Origin: an uncultured Clostridia bacterium
GTDB lineage: Bacteria > Bacillota > Clostridia > TANB77 > CAG-508
DNA: 33,536 nucleotides
Direction: 5' to 3'
Assembly (NCBI GenBank): GCA_944386775.1
Contig: CALXCJ010000014.1
Coordinates: 1-33,536 of the forward strand
Within the stretch, counting starts at the first letter, position 1, and every line of letters starts with the position of its first letter. The notes beneath the pieces were generated by a model that had not been told where the DNA came from, searched no databases, and saw only the letters and a program-made list of their open reading frames with translations. Below are positions 1 to 7,835 of the stretch, in pieces. The translations under genes and the position numbers were made by a program.

Positions 1-134
1 AATTCTTTTGTTATCCTCTCATTCCCTACTTCTCCAAATAAAGCTTGAAATACGACATCAAGTTTTGGTGATAGGAGTTTTACTTTATTTTTTTCATCTT
101 TAGTATTATTTTTAATTTTTTCTTCATTGCTCAT
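1..134 (-). CDS. Rpn family / PD-(D/E)XK nuclease-transposase-like protein, N-terminal fragment
   Basis: Only the first 44 codons lie in the window; the gene continues past the left edge. The start is an ATG at 132-134 preceded on the minus strand by an AGGAGG box with suitable spacing. The protein begins MSNEEKIKNN and then has LLSPKLDVVFQALFG followed by NERITKE. This opening resembles the conserved N-terminus of Rpn/PD-(D/E)XK nuclease family transposase-like proteins, which are abundant in gut Clostridia and often occur in many copies per genome. In that family the DVVFK/Q-LFG stretch opens the nuclease fold. The catalytic core is outside the window, so activity cannot be judged. The assignment rests on a short match by eye and is moderately secure. 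Confidence 0.6.
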   Translation of the reverse strand, partial: MSNEEKIKNNTKDEKNKVKLLSPKLDVVFQALFGEVGNERITKE

Positions 135-725
135 ATACAATACCTCCTGTTTTTTATTTAATTTTTACTGTAATTCTGGGAATAATTAGAATTAAAACTT
201 ATTTAGATTTAAAATACTTGATATGAAATTTTTAGACATTTTTTATATATTTTTCTGTAATATGAAAATATATTAGATTTAAATAATAATTTGAATATTG
301 AACGGCAAATATTCTTATCTTTTTTTCTATTATTTTTTATCTTGGATTTTAATTCGAATATAAATTTTAGATTTTAATTAATCTTGAATTTTAAATAAAA
401 ATTATGTTAATAACATATCATACTTACTAACATAATTCAAACTTAAATTATTAAATTTTTAATATTTTTTCTTATCTTTTCTCATTTTTACTCTATTTAT
501 TAGATTTTTTTACCATTTATATTTTTTATTGCTTTTTGTTTTATAAATCAATACCTTTAATTCTTCTAAAAAATCCCATTATTCAATTAAATCTTTCATC
601 TTGTGTTTTGTCTTGAGTTAATGTTAATTTCTGATGTTAAACTATCTAAAGTTATTGGTGTAACTTTTTGGAGTTAAGCAGTAATAAATTTTATATATTT
701 ATTTAATTATAGGCTTTTTTCTTTT
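135..725. other. AT-rich intergenic stretch, no gene seen
   Basis: About 590 bases of extremely AT-rich sequence. I see no reading frame with a ribosome binding site and no RNA gene. The only structure noted is a weak inverted repeat, AATTATGTTA at 400-409 against TAACATAATT at 428-437 with an 18-base loop. It has no clear T-run, so its role is unknown. Confidence 0.6.
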
Positions 726-1385
726 TTAATTTCTTTCTTCCGCATGTATAAATATTGCTTTCAAATAATCGTCTGGATATTTTTCATCCAAATATATATC
801 TATTTCATTTTTCGCTTGTATATTATTTCTTCTTTCAAATTGCCTATGCACTGCCCACATAGATATTAAAATATTGTATGCCATTAACAATATACATACT
901 GCACTTACTATTTTAATTGCCTTCTTTTTTTCTAAATATCTTAATTTTTTTACTATTGGTATTACTAATAAATAATATAAAACTCCTAAAATTCCCCAGC
1001 AAGTACTATGGAAAAGGCTTGTTCTTCCATCTAGATTAAATCTTCTTTCTGAATAGTTCCACGATATTATTCCAAATAGTTTTTCTTGCAGGAATGAACA
1101 TATATATTCTGTTATTCCTCCTAGAATGGCTGTTATTATAAATACTATGAATATTTTAGTAATTTTATTTAATTTTTCTAATTTTATATTTGATAATATT
1201 ATGTGGTATGCTAGCATCCCTATTCCATATACTGGAATGAATGGTCCATATATTAACCCTTTTCTTACTTCATAGTGTCCTTCATATATTACAAGTGCTG
1301 TTTCGATTATGAAGCCGGCAAAACAGCCTAGAGTGAATATCCAAAATAGCTCTATTATGTTTTCTAAAAGTTTTGTTTTTTTCAT
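726..1385 (-). CDS. Multi-pass membrane protein, putative ABC transporter permease family (PF06541-like)
   Basis: A 219-residue hydrophobic protein with about five predicted membrane segments, starting near residues 10-30, 45-65, 78-100, 128-148 and 160-178. The motif YGPFIPVYGIG near residue 46 and the stretch LDGRTSLFHSTCWG near residue 118 are typical of the Firmicute family annotated as putative ABC transporter permease (CmpB-like). No ABC ATPase partner is adjacent, so a transport role is only inherited from the family name. The start ATG at 1383-1385 follows a GGGAGA box. The last 40 residues are charged and probably cytoplasmic. The gene stands alone on the minus strand, downstream of the Ca2+ ATPase and separated from it by hairpins. 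Confidence 0.72.
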   Translation of the reverse strand: MKKTKLLENIIELFWIFTLGCFAGFIIETALVIYEGHYEVRKGLIYGPFIPVYGIGMLAYHIILSNIKLEKLNKITKIFIVFIITAILGGITEYICSFLQEKLFGIISWNYSERRFNLDGRTSLFHSTCWGILGVLYYLLVIPIVKKLRYLEKKKAIKIVSAVCILLMAYNILISMWAVHRQFERRNNIQAKNEIDIYLDEKYPDDYLKAIFIHAEERN

Positions 1386-1423
1386 ATTGTCTCCCTATTT
1401 TTTAACTTTTTTTATTATAAATA

Positions 1424-1444
1424 GCTTCTCTATTGTAGAGAAGC
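1424..1444 (+). terminator. Hairpin with T-run, intrinsic-terminator-like
   Basis: GCTTCTCTA (1424-1432) pairs perfectly with TAGAGAAGC (1436-1444) around a 3-base loop. A run of seven T begins a few bases later on the plus strand. The orientation is odd because no plus-strand gene ends here; on the minus strand it would lie in the leader of the 726-1385 gene. Confidence 0.45.
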
Positions 1445-1606
1445 CTAGTTTTTTTATATTATTTTATTTATTTCTTATATTATTTTTAGTGTTTTTTGAT
1501 ATTTTATACAAAACTTTATTATGAAATTTGTATGTAATTTTTAGTAATTTAGCACTTTTTGTTAATTCTTTTTTATTATTTTTACTTTTTTTTATTTTTT
1601 TAGAAG

Positions 1607-1660
1607 TCCGTCCCTAAAATCCCGTCTAACCGGGATTTTTAGGAACGTCCCTCAATCCCG
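1607..1660 (+). repeat. 54-bp palindromic dispersed repeat, copy A (REP-like)
   Basis: This 54-bp element begins TCCGTCCCTAAAATCCCG and ends AACGTCCCTCAATCCCG. It matches the reverse complement of 20617-20670 at 49 of 54 positions. Its core is a hairpin (AAATCCCG ... CGGGATTT), and the arm CCGTCCCTAAAATCCCG recurs in slightly altered form (CGTCCCTCAATCCCG) as a direct repeat. Read on the minus strand, the hairpin lies just after the stop codon of the Ca2+ ATPase and is followed by a T-rich arm, so it probably acts as that gene's terminator. The much higher GC content than its surroundings marks it as a mobile or amplified repeat. The REP-like label is an inference. Confidence 0.85.
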
Positions 1661-4284
1661 GTTTTGGCTATGTCTCCAAATTCAGTTTGATTTTTTTGCA
1701 ATTTTGGTTCGTTTATTCTTTTTTGTAGTTCCATTATTGGTATTGGTAGTAGTGAGATTATTATTGTTATGGTCCATTGAATGCTATTTAGTGGTACTAG
1801 CTTGAATATTTCTGCAAGTGTTGGGATTATTACTACTATTATTTGTACAAATATTCCAAGTATGATGCTTCCTATTAGATATTTGTTTTCTAATAAGCCT
1901 GTTTCGAATATTGATTTTTCGCTTTTTATGTTTAGGCTGTGTATTAGTTCTAGGAATCCTATTGATAAAAATGCCATGGTTCTTCCTACTTCTAGTCCGA
2001 AGTATTTGTTGCCTATGTTGAAGCTGACTAGAGTTAGTGCTCCTATCATTATTCCTTCTATTATTATTTTGCTCCATAGGCCGTCTGAGAAGATTCCTTT
2101 TTTACTTGATATTGGTTTCCTTTTCATTATGTCTTTTTCTGGTTCTTCTAGTCCTAGTGCTATTGCAGGCAAAGAGTCTGTTACTAGGTTTATCCATAGT
2201 AGCTGTATTGCAAGTAGTGGTGATTTTAAGCCGAATATTAGTCCCATAAATATTGTTACTATTTCTCCTATGTTTGTTGCGAGTAAAAAGTGGATTGCTT
2301 TTTTTATGTTGCTATATATGTTTCTTCCTTGTTTTACCGCTTCTACTATTGTTACGAAATTGTCGTCTGCAAGTATCATGTCTGCTGCATTTTTTGCGAC
2401 GTCTGTTCCTGTTTTTCCCATTGCTATTCCTATGTCTGCATTTTTTAGTGCTGGGCTGTCGTTTACTCCGTCTCCTGTCATTGCTACTACTTCTCCTCTT
2501 TTTTGAAATGCTTTTACTATTCTTACTTTATGTTCTGGTGTTACTCTTGCAAATACTGAGTATTCTTTTATGTGTTTTTCTAGTTTTTCTTGTGGTATTT
2601 TTTCTAGTTCTTGACCTGTTATTGCTTTTTCGTTATTTCCTAGTATTTGCAGTTCCTTTGCTATTGCTTTTGCTGTTTCTAGGTGGTCTCCTGTTATCAT
2701 TACTGTTTTTATTCCTGCTCTTTTGCATGTTTTTATTGCTTCTTTTACTCCTTCTCTTGGTGGGTCTATCATTCCAATTAGTCCACAAAATGTTAGGTCT
2801 TTTTCTATTGTTTTACTTTCTATTTTACTTGACAAAGCTTCTACATCTTTGTAACTTACTGCTATTACTCTTAGTGCTTTTTCTGCCATTTTTTTGTTTT
2901 GCAAGAGTATTTTTTCTTTTTGGTATGCTCCTAAAGGTTCTCCTGTTTCTAGTTTGATACATTTTTCAAGTAATATGTCTGGTGCTCCTTTTGTTATTAT
3001 TCTATATTTTGTACCTATTTTATGGATTGTTGTCATCATTTTTCTTTTTGAGTCAAATGGTATTTCATTTATTCTTGGCATTTTGGATTCTTGTTCTTTT
3101 TTGTTTATTCCAAGTTCAAGTGCTTTTTCTACTATTGCTTTTTCTGTTGCTTCTCCTGTTACTTTGCTTTTGTTTTTTTCCACATTTATTTCACAATTTG
3201 TGCATAAACTTGCAAGTTCTATGGCTTTTTGCGGGTTACGTGCATTTATTTCTACTACTGTCATTTGGTTTTTGGTTAGTGTTCCTGTTTTGTCTGAACA
3301 TATTACTGTGCTACTTCCTAGTGTTTCTACTGCTGGGAGTTTTCTTATGATGCTATTTTTCTTTGCCATTTTTGTTACACCTATTGATAGCATAATTGTT
3401 ACTATTGCAGGTAAACCTTCTGGTATTGCTGCAACTGCAAGTCCTACTGATGTCATAAACATTTCTACTGGTTCTATTTTTTTAATTAGTCCTATTATAA
3501 ATATTATTACGCAAATTGCAAGACAAGCTACTCCAAGTACTTTTCCAACTTGGCCAAGCTTTTTTTGTATTGGTGTTTCTGGAGATTCTTCATCTATTAT
3601 CATATTTGCAATTTTTCCAACTTGAGTGTCCATTCCTGTTTCTGTAACTATTGCTTTTGCTGTTCCTTCTTCTGCTATGCTTGCCATAAATGCTAGGTTT
3701 TTCATGTCTCCTAGTGGTATGTCTTTTTTACATATTATATTTGCTTGTTTTTCTGATGCTACTGTTTCTCCTGTTAAGCTTGATTCTTCTACTTTAAAGT
3801 TATGGCTTTCTATTATTCTACAGTCTGCTGGTACATAGTTTCCTGCTTCTATTATTATTAAGTCTCCTTTTACTAACTCTTCAGAATTTATTTCTTTTGT
3901 TTTTCCATCTCTTATTACTTTTGCTTTTTGAGGTGTTAATTTTTTTAAACTTTCTATTGATTTTTCTGCTTTTGCTTCTTGCACTACTCCCATTATTGCA
4001 TTTAATATTACTATTGCAATTATTATAATTGAGTCTATGTAGTCATTTTCTCCTTGCATTTTTGAGACTATTGCTGATATTATTGATGCTATTATTAAAA
4101 TTATTATCATAAAGTCATTAAATTGTTTTAAGAATTTAATTATCAAGCTTTCTTTTTTCTTGTCTGCTAAGGTGTTTGGTCCATATTTGTTTCTTCTTTT
4201 TATTACCTCTTCTTCTGTAAGTCCTTCTTTTTCATTTGTTTTTAGTTTTTCTAAAACTTCTTCTTTTTTTAGTGTTTGCCACAT
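1639..4284 (-). CDS. Calcium-translocating P-type ATPase, PMCA/SERCA type
   Basis: An 881-residue P-type (P2) ATPase that would export Ca2+ across the cytoplasmic membrane using ATP. Visible motifs in order: actuator loop SLTGET at 169-174, the ion-binding helix PEGLPA at 288-293, the phosphorylation site DKTGTLT with Asp331, KGAPD at 432-436, TGDH at 531-534, and the hinge TGDGVNDSPALKNADIG from 603. Membrane segments flank residues 50-100 and 250-300, with a C-terminal cluster after about residue 670. The length is normal for bacterial Ca2+ pumps. The start is supported by an AAAGGAGAG box. The C-terminal residues TGIEGRS and the stop codon are encoded inside the 54-bp repeat at 1607-1660, so the original C-terminus was probably replaced. 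The pump is likely functional, since all catalytic motifs are intact. Ca2+ rather than Mn2+ specificity is inferred from the family. Confidence 0.93.
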   Translation of the reverse strand: MWQTLKKEEVLEKLKTNEKEGLTEEEVIKRRNKYGPNTLADKKKESLIIKFLKQFNDFMIIILIIASIISAIVSKMQGENDYIDSIIIIAIVILNAIMGVVQEAKAEKSIESLKKLTPQKAKVIRDGKTKEINSEELVKGDLIIIEAGNYVPADCRIIESHNFKVEESSLTGETVASEKQANIICKKDIPLGDMKNLAFMASIAEEGTAKAIVTETGMDTQVGKIANMIIDEESPETPIQKKLGQVGKVLGVACLAICVIIFIIGLIKKIEPVEMFMTSVGLAVAAIPEGLPAIVTIMLSIGVTKMAKKNSIIRKLPAVETLGSSTVICSDKTGTLTKNQMTVVEINARNPQKAIELASLCTNCEINVEKNKSKVTGEATEKAIVEKALELGINKKEQESKMPRINEIPFDSKRKMMTTIHKIGTKYRIITKGAPDILLEKCIKLETGEPLGAYQKEKILLQNKKMAEKALRVIAVSYKDVEALSSKIESKTIEKDLTFCGLIGMIDPPREGVKEAIKTCKRAGIKTVMITGDHLETAKAIAKELQILGNNEKAITGQELEKIPQEKLEKHIKEYSVFARVTPEHKVRIVKAFQKRGEVVAMTGDGVNDSPALKNADIGIAMGKTGTDVAKNAADMILADDNFVTIVEAVKQGRNIYSNIKKAIHFLLATNIGEIVTIFMGLIFGLKSPLLAIQLLWINLVTDSLPAIALGLEEPEKDIMKRKPISSKKGIFSDGLWSKIIIEGIMIGALTLVSFNIGNKYFGLEVGRTMAFLSIGFLELIHSLNIKSEKSIFETGLLENKYLIGSIILGIFVQIIVVIIPTLAEIFKLVPLNSIQWTITIIISLLPIPIMELQKRINEPKLQKNQTEFGDIAKTGIEGRS

Positions 4285-4523
4285 ATTTACACTCTCCTTT
4301 GTTATTTTTTATTACTTTTGTTTGACTTTATTTAAGTATATGTGGCTTGTCTTGTTTTATGACTTTAGATTTATATTACTTTTTATTCGTATTTTTTAAA
4401 TTTGCAATCGTAGCTTTTTTGTTTTCTTTTATAGTTTATACTTTGCTTTTTAATAATTTGTTTTTTACTTTATGTCAATTTTGTTTATTTATTCATACAA
4501 TATTTTAAGGAGGTATTTTTCTC

Positions 4524-5201
4524 ATGTTTCTGAATTCTCTATTTTTAGCTATTTCTAGTAGTATTGATTCTCTTGGGATTGGTATTACATATGGTATAAA
4601 AAATACTAGGATTTCTAATATTGCAAAAATTGTTTTATTTCTTATTTCTTTTTTTGTTAGCATTATTTCACTTTGGTTTGGTAATGTTTTAAAGAAATTT
4701 TTGCCTGATTATATTTTAGATTTTCTAGGTAGTTGTATTTTAATTTTTATGGGTATATTTTTTTGTTTTCAAGCATTAAGAAAAAATCATAAAACTCAAA
4801 GGGAAGATCTATCTGATAATTTGAATAATATTTATAAGACTAAAACTACATCTAATGATGCTAAAATCTATTCTTTTTTTATAAAATTCCTTGGTATTAC
4901 TATACAAATTATAAAAAATCCAAATTCTTCTGATTTTGATAAATCAAATTGTATAGATGCAAAAGAGGCTCTATTTTTGGGTCTTGCTTTATCTTTAGAT
5001 ACTTTTTGCATAGGAATAGGATTTAGTATGATGAATATTTCGTCTATTTTATTTCCTATATTGGCTTGCTCTTTTCAGTTGATATTTTTAAGTTTGGGGA
5101 TTTTTTTTGGAAAAAAATTGTATAATTTTAGTAAGTTACCTGATAATGTATGGTCAATTATTTCTGGATTATTACTTATTATTATAGGTATTTTGAAATG
5201 A
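4524..5201 (+). CDS. ytaF: Sporulation membrane protein YtaF (MntP-related)
   Basis: A 225-residue integral membrane protein of the MntP/YtaF family. The N-terminal half contains SSSIDSLGIGITYGIKN and the second half repeats the theme with LGLALSLDTFCIGIGFSM. This gives two pseudo-symmetric three-helix bundles, each with a conserved Asp in a membrane helix. Between them lies the typical YtaF signature IIKNPNSSDFDKSNCIDAKE near residues 130-150. YtaF belongs to the sporulation gene set in Bacillus and Clostridia, although its molecular role is not settled; relatives export Mn2+. An AAGGAGG box stands ahead of ATG 4524. It is transcribed divergently from the Ca2+ ATPase, and codons are T-rich in third positions like other plus-strand genes here. 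The stretch around its stop codon has been tandemly duplicated (5189-5263). Confidence 0.86.
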   Translation: MFLNSLFLAISSSIDSLGIGITYGIKNTRISNIAKIVLFLISFFVSIISLWFGNVLKKFLPDYILDFLGSCILIFMGIFFCFQALRKNHKTQREDLSDNLNNIYKTKTTSNDAKIYSFFIKFLGITIQIIKNPNSSDFDKSNCIDAKEALFLGLALSLDTFCIGIGFSMMNISSILFPILACSFQLIFLSLGIFFGKKLYNFSKLPDNVWSIISGLLLIIIGILK

Positions 5202-5263
5202 TGTATAAATTTTTTACTTATTTTTTTATGTATTTTGAAATGATATATAATTTCTTTACTCAT
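5189..5263 (+). repeat. Imperfect direct duplication of the ytaF 3' end
   Basis: The 33 bases at 5189-5221, which include the ytaF stop codon, recur at 5231-5263 with 29 of 33 identical (both begin TATTTTGAAATGAT). The offset is 42 bp, suggesting a small tandem duplication that later diverged. Confidence 0.8.
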
Positions 5264-5314
5264 TATTATATAAATAGACATAGAAAATAAAAAGTTTATT
5301 CTTTTTTGCTACTT

Positions 5315-5347
5315 AATATTCATATTTTATAATAAAATATGAATATT
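5315..5347. terminator. Perfect AT-only 15-bp palindrome after ytaF
   Basis: AATATTCATATTTTA (5315-5329) is perfectly complementary to 5333-5347 around a TAA loop. It lies between ytaF and the XRE gene. It could end the ytaF transcript or serve as an operator for the XRE regulator downstream. The following T-run is interrupted, so terminator function is uncertain. Confidence 0.5.
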
Positions 5348-5471
5348 TATTATGTTATAATTTTATATTTAGGATGTATCATTGTTAGTGTTGTTTTATC
5401 ATTTTACATTTATTGATTTTTTTCTCCTAAAATTAGACAATATATTATATATTTTGATTATGGAGGTTGTT

Positions 5472-5747
5472 ATGTCTAATTTAGATTCTAATCAATTATT
5501 TAAAATTATTGGTAGTAATATAAAATACTATAGAAGATTGTATTGTTTAAGAAAAGATAAAATGACACAAGCCAAACTTGCCGAGCTTGCTGATGTTTCA
5601 ACTGCCTTAATTGGTAATATTGAAAGTCAAAAAATCGACCAAGGTATTAGTGTTTATACTTTATGGAAAATTAGTCAAGCTTTAGAGATTCCTATTGAAA
5701 AATTATTTGATACAACTGATTTTTCAGAGCGTTCCTTGGATACTTAA
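5472..5747 (+). CDS. Small XRE-family helix-turn-helix regulator
   Basis: A 91-residue DNA-binding protein (MSNLDSNQLFK start) made up almost entirely of one HTH_3/Cro-C1 domain. The stretch MTQAKLAELADVSTALIGNIE is the helix-turn-helix (scaffold helix, turn, recognition helix), followed by ISVYTLWKISQALEIPIEKLF. I chose ATG 5472 because GGAGG at 5462-5466 sits 5 bases before it. A longer frame opening at 5382 has no ribosome site and encodes an unlikely hydrophobic leader. The target is unknown; the palindrome at 5315-5347 is a plausible operator. It is followed by a terminator hairpin and so appears to be monocistronic. Confidence 0.82.
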   Translation: MSNLDSNQLFKIIGSNIKYYRRLYCLRKDKMTQAKLAELADVSTALIGNIESQKIDQGISVYTLWKISQALEIPIEKLFDTTDFSERSLDT

Positions 5748-5762
5748 ATTTTTTTAACTTGG

Positions 5763-5790
5763 AAAAAGCTCGAAAATTTCGAGCCTTTTT
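5763..5790 (+). terminator. Rho-independent terminator of the XRE gene
   Basis: AAAAAGCTCGAAA pairs with TTTCGAGC followed by CTTTTT, only 15 bases after the XRE stop codon. The stem is short but GC-containing, with T-run on the plus strand. Confidence 0.75.
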
Positions 5791-5822
5791 CTAGACCGCT
5801 TTGCACATTACATCATTTATAG

Positions 5823-5853
5823 TGGTCAATTGTGACCAGGGCACGATTGACCA
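5823..5853. terminator. Hairpin between convergent XRE and trmL genes
   Basis: TGGTCAAT (5823-5830) pairs with ATTGACCA (5846-5853), followed by TTTTTATTT on the plus strand. A nested palindrome, TGGTCAATTGTGACCA, is an alternative fold. It lies 8 bases beyond the trmL stop and may serve both directions. Confidence 0.55.
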
Positions 5854-5860
5854 TTTTTAT

Positions 5861-6373
5861 TTAACTAAGTTTATTATCAAAATATGTACATGTTTCTTGT
5901 AATTCTTCAAAATTATGTTGTCTTAATATTTCATATGTAATTATTGCTACTGAATTTGATAGGTTTAGTGATCTTAGCGTTTTAAGCATTGGGATCCTGA
6001 TGGTTTTTGTGTCTAGATATTTTTCTAAAAGCCATTCTGGCAAACCTTTTGTTTCTTTTCCATATAATACATAAACTTCATTCATTTTTGAATAATCTAT
6101 ATCTGTATATTTTGTTTTTCCTTTTGTTGTTGCGAAAAACATATTATTTTGTTCTGGATTATATTTTTCTAAAAATTCATTTAAGCTATCATGTTCTTCT
6201 ATTTCAAGTTTGTCCCAATAATCTAAACCTGCTCTTTTTAATGTTTTTTCATTTATTTTAAATCCTAATGGATGAACCAAATGTAATTTTGCTCCTGTGA
6301 TTGCACAAGTTCTTGCGATATTTCCGGTATTTTGTGGGATCTCCGGTTCAACTAATACTATGTTTAATTTCAA
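5861..6373 (-). CDS. trmL: tRNA (cytidine/uridine-2'-O)-methyltransferase TrmL
   Basis: A 170-residue SPOUT-class methyltransferase that would 2'-O-methylate the wobble base (position 34) of tRNA-Leu isoacceptors using S-adenosylmethionine. Family marks are PEIPQNTGNIARTC at about 10-23, RAGLDYWD near 67, YGKETKGLPEWLL near 124 and the trefoil-knot segment IPMLKTLRSLNLSNSVAI near 147. The length is right for the minimal SPOUT family. The start codon is TTG at 6371-6373, supported by a strong AGGAGG box five bases upstream; no ATG is available nearby. It is the last gene of a minus-strand run with the AAA ATPase (52 bases upstream) and a TrmH-family enzyme, so two RNA 2'-O-methyltransferases may share a transcript. 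Confidence 0.92.
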   Translation of the reverse strand: MKLNIVLVEPEIPQNTGNIARTCAITGAKLHLVHPLGFKINEKTLKRAGLDYWDKLEIEEHDSLNEFLEKYNPEQNNMFFATTKGKTKYTDIDYSKMNEVYVLYGKETKGLPEWLLEKYLDTKTIRIPMLKTLRSLNLSNSVAIITYEILRQHNFEELQETCTYFDNKLS

Positions 6374-6425
6374 TTTTTCCTCCTTGTATATGTTCTTTTA
6401 TAGTTTAAATATCATATAATTATAT

Positions 6426-7799
6426 TTAGATTAAATATAAAGGTGAAATTATATTCCAACCTTTTTCTTCAAATTGTGATATTGTTATTCGAAAGCAATT
6501 ATATAGTTTGTATTTATAATGATATATCCATAAATCTTTATCATTTTCTTTATTTATTGTATCCATTTTAAATGAATATATTTTTCCTTGGTTTTGTATT
6601 ATAAAATCAATATTATATAAATATTTTTCTTCTTGCCAATAATATATTGTTGTTGTTATTTTGTTTGTTAATTCTTGGTAAATAAATTGGTTTGATAGTT
6701 GCATATTATTTATATTAAAAATTTCATTACTTTCTAAAATGATTTTTAAATCTAATTTTATCATTGCACTGAGTATGCCTATGTCTAGTAAAAACAATCT
6801 ATAATGTGTACTCTCTTGGTATACTGCTATAGGTATTTCTGGTTTTGTTATTTTAGGTACTTTGTAAATAATTCCTGTATCTATTAACCAATTTATTGCA
6901 GATTCATATTGCCAATCTTGAGCAAATTTTTCTATTTCTTTACATACAAATCTTTTGTCTTCTTTTTTTAATTGTATTGGTATATTTTTTAATGTAGATT
7001 TTATTTCTCCTAATATTAGTGAAGGTGCTTTTTTTTCTAGTTGTTTTTTGTATTCATTGATAATTTTTTCTTGAATACTTCTCACTTCTAAATAGTTTTT
7101 ATTTTTACAAAAGTTTAATACTACTTCAGGCATTCCGCCAATATATATATATTTTTTTAAGTTGTTTATATATTTTGATTTTAATTCTTGTATTTCTTCT
7201 ATTTCTTTAGTTTCTTTTATTTCTTGTATTTTTATTTTTTTTAATCTATTTGCTAATTCTTCTTCTCCTATAGCATTTAAAAATTCGGTATAATTTAATG
7301 GTTTTAGTGTTATACTTTCAATATTTTTACTTTCTAAAGATGTTTCTTTTAGTGTTATTCCCCAGCTTGATGTAATAATTATTAGGTCTATGTTTTCTTC
7401 TTGGCAGTTTATATTTTTTAGCTGTTCTATAAATTCTGTGTTTTCTTGTATATCATCTATTATTACTAGTATTTTATTTTCACTTTCATTTACTATTTTT
7501 TTTATAAAATCAATTATATTTTCTTTTTTAGTAAGTTTAGCTTTTTTTAGTTGTTGTTTTAGGCTTTTTTCATCATTTTCTGTATTGTCTTTTTTAGAAT
7601 TTTCTATGTTTAAAAATTCGTATTCTATCGAATCTTTTTCTTGTGTGCATTTAATATATAGTGATTTGGGGTAATCTTGTATTGCAAATTTTTTTATTAA
7701 ATATGTTTTTCCCACAAATTTTGCACCTTTTACTAGTAAAATTTTTTTATTTTTTTTTTCTTTCCATTCTTTTAATTTTTCTATTTTTTCTCTATACAT
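6426..7799 (-). CDS. AAA ATPase of the DUF4143 family with a degenerate nuclease-like C-terminus
   Basis: A 457-residue protein with an N-terminal P-loop ATPase (AAA_14-like). Walker A is GAKFVGKT at about 25-32 and Walker B is ILVIIDDIQE near 110-120. The middle contains GGMPEVV near residue 220, and the C-terminal half contains FLLDIGILSAMI, typical of DUF4143 proteins. In this family the C-terminus usually carries a PD-(D/E)XK motif with an E-x-K. Here the equivalent region reads IDFII ... YSFKMD (about 397-413), so the E-x-K appears to be lost. The role of these proteins is not established; links to mobile DNA and defence have been suggested. Many long K/E-rich runs are present. The nearest ribosome box (AGGAG) is 13 bases from the ATG, rather far. 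Confidence 0.78.
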   Translation of the reverse strand: MYREKIEKLKEWKEKKNKKILLVKGAKFVGKTYLIKKFAIQDYPKSLYIKCTQEKDSIEYEFLNIENSKKDNTENDEKSLKQQLKKAKLTKKENIIDFIKKIVNESENKILVIIDDIQENTEFIEQLKNINCQEENIDLIIITSSWGITLKETSLESKNIESITLKPLNYTEFLNAIGEEELANRLKKIKIQEIKETKEIEEIQELKSKYINNLKKYIYIGGMPEVVLNFCKNKNYLEVRSIQEKIINEYKKQLEKKAPSLILGEIKSTLKNIPIQLKKEDKRFVCKEIEKFAQDWQYESAINWLIDTGIIYKVPKITKPEIPIAVYQESTHYRLFLLDIGILSAMIKLDLKIILESNEIFNINNMQLSNQFIYQELTNKITTTIYYWQEEKYLYNIDFIIQNQGKIYSFKMDTINKENDKDLWIYHYKYKLYNCFRITISQFEEKGWNIISPLYLI

Positions 7800-7835
7800 A
7801 ATAAGTTTTTTTCTCCTGAATTTTAGTTATTATTG

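Noticed and set aside
1781..3838. Several plus-strand open frames over the Ca2+ ATPase
   Set aside because: They are shadows of the conserved minus-strand gene: Leu/Phe/Ser-rich translations, no ribosome sites, no known domains.
5382..5471. Longer XRE start giving a hydrophobic N-terminal leader
   Set aside because: No ribosome site; GGAGG at 5462 directs initiation to 5472, which fits a normal HTH protein.
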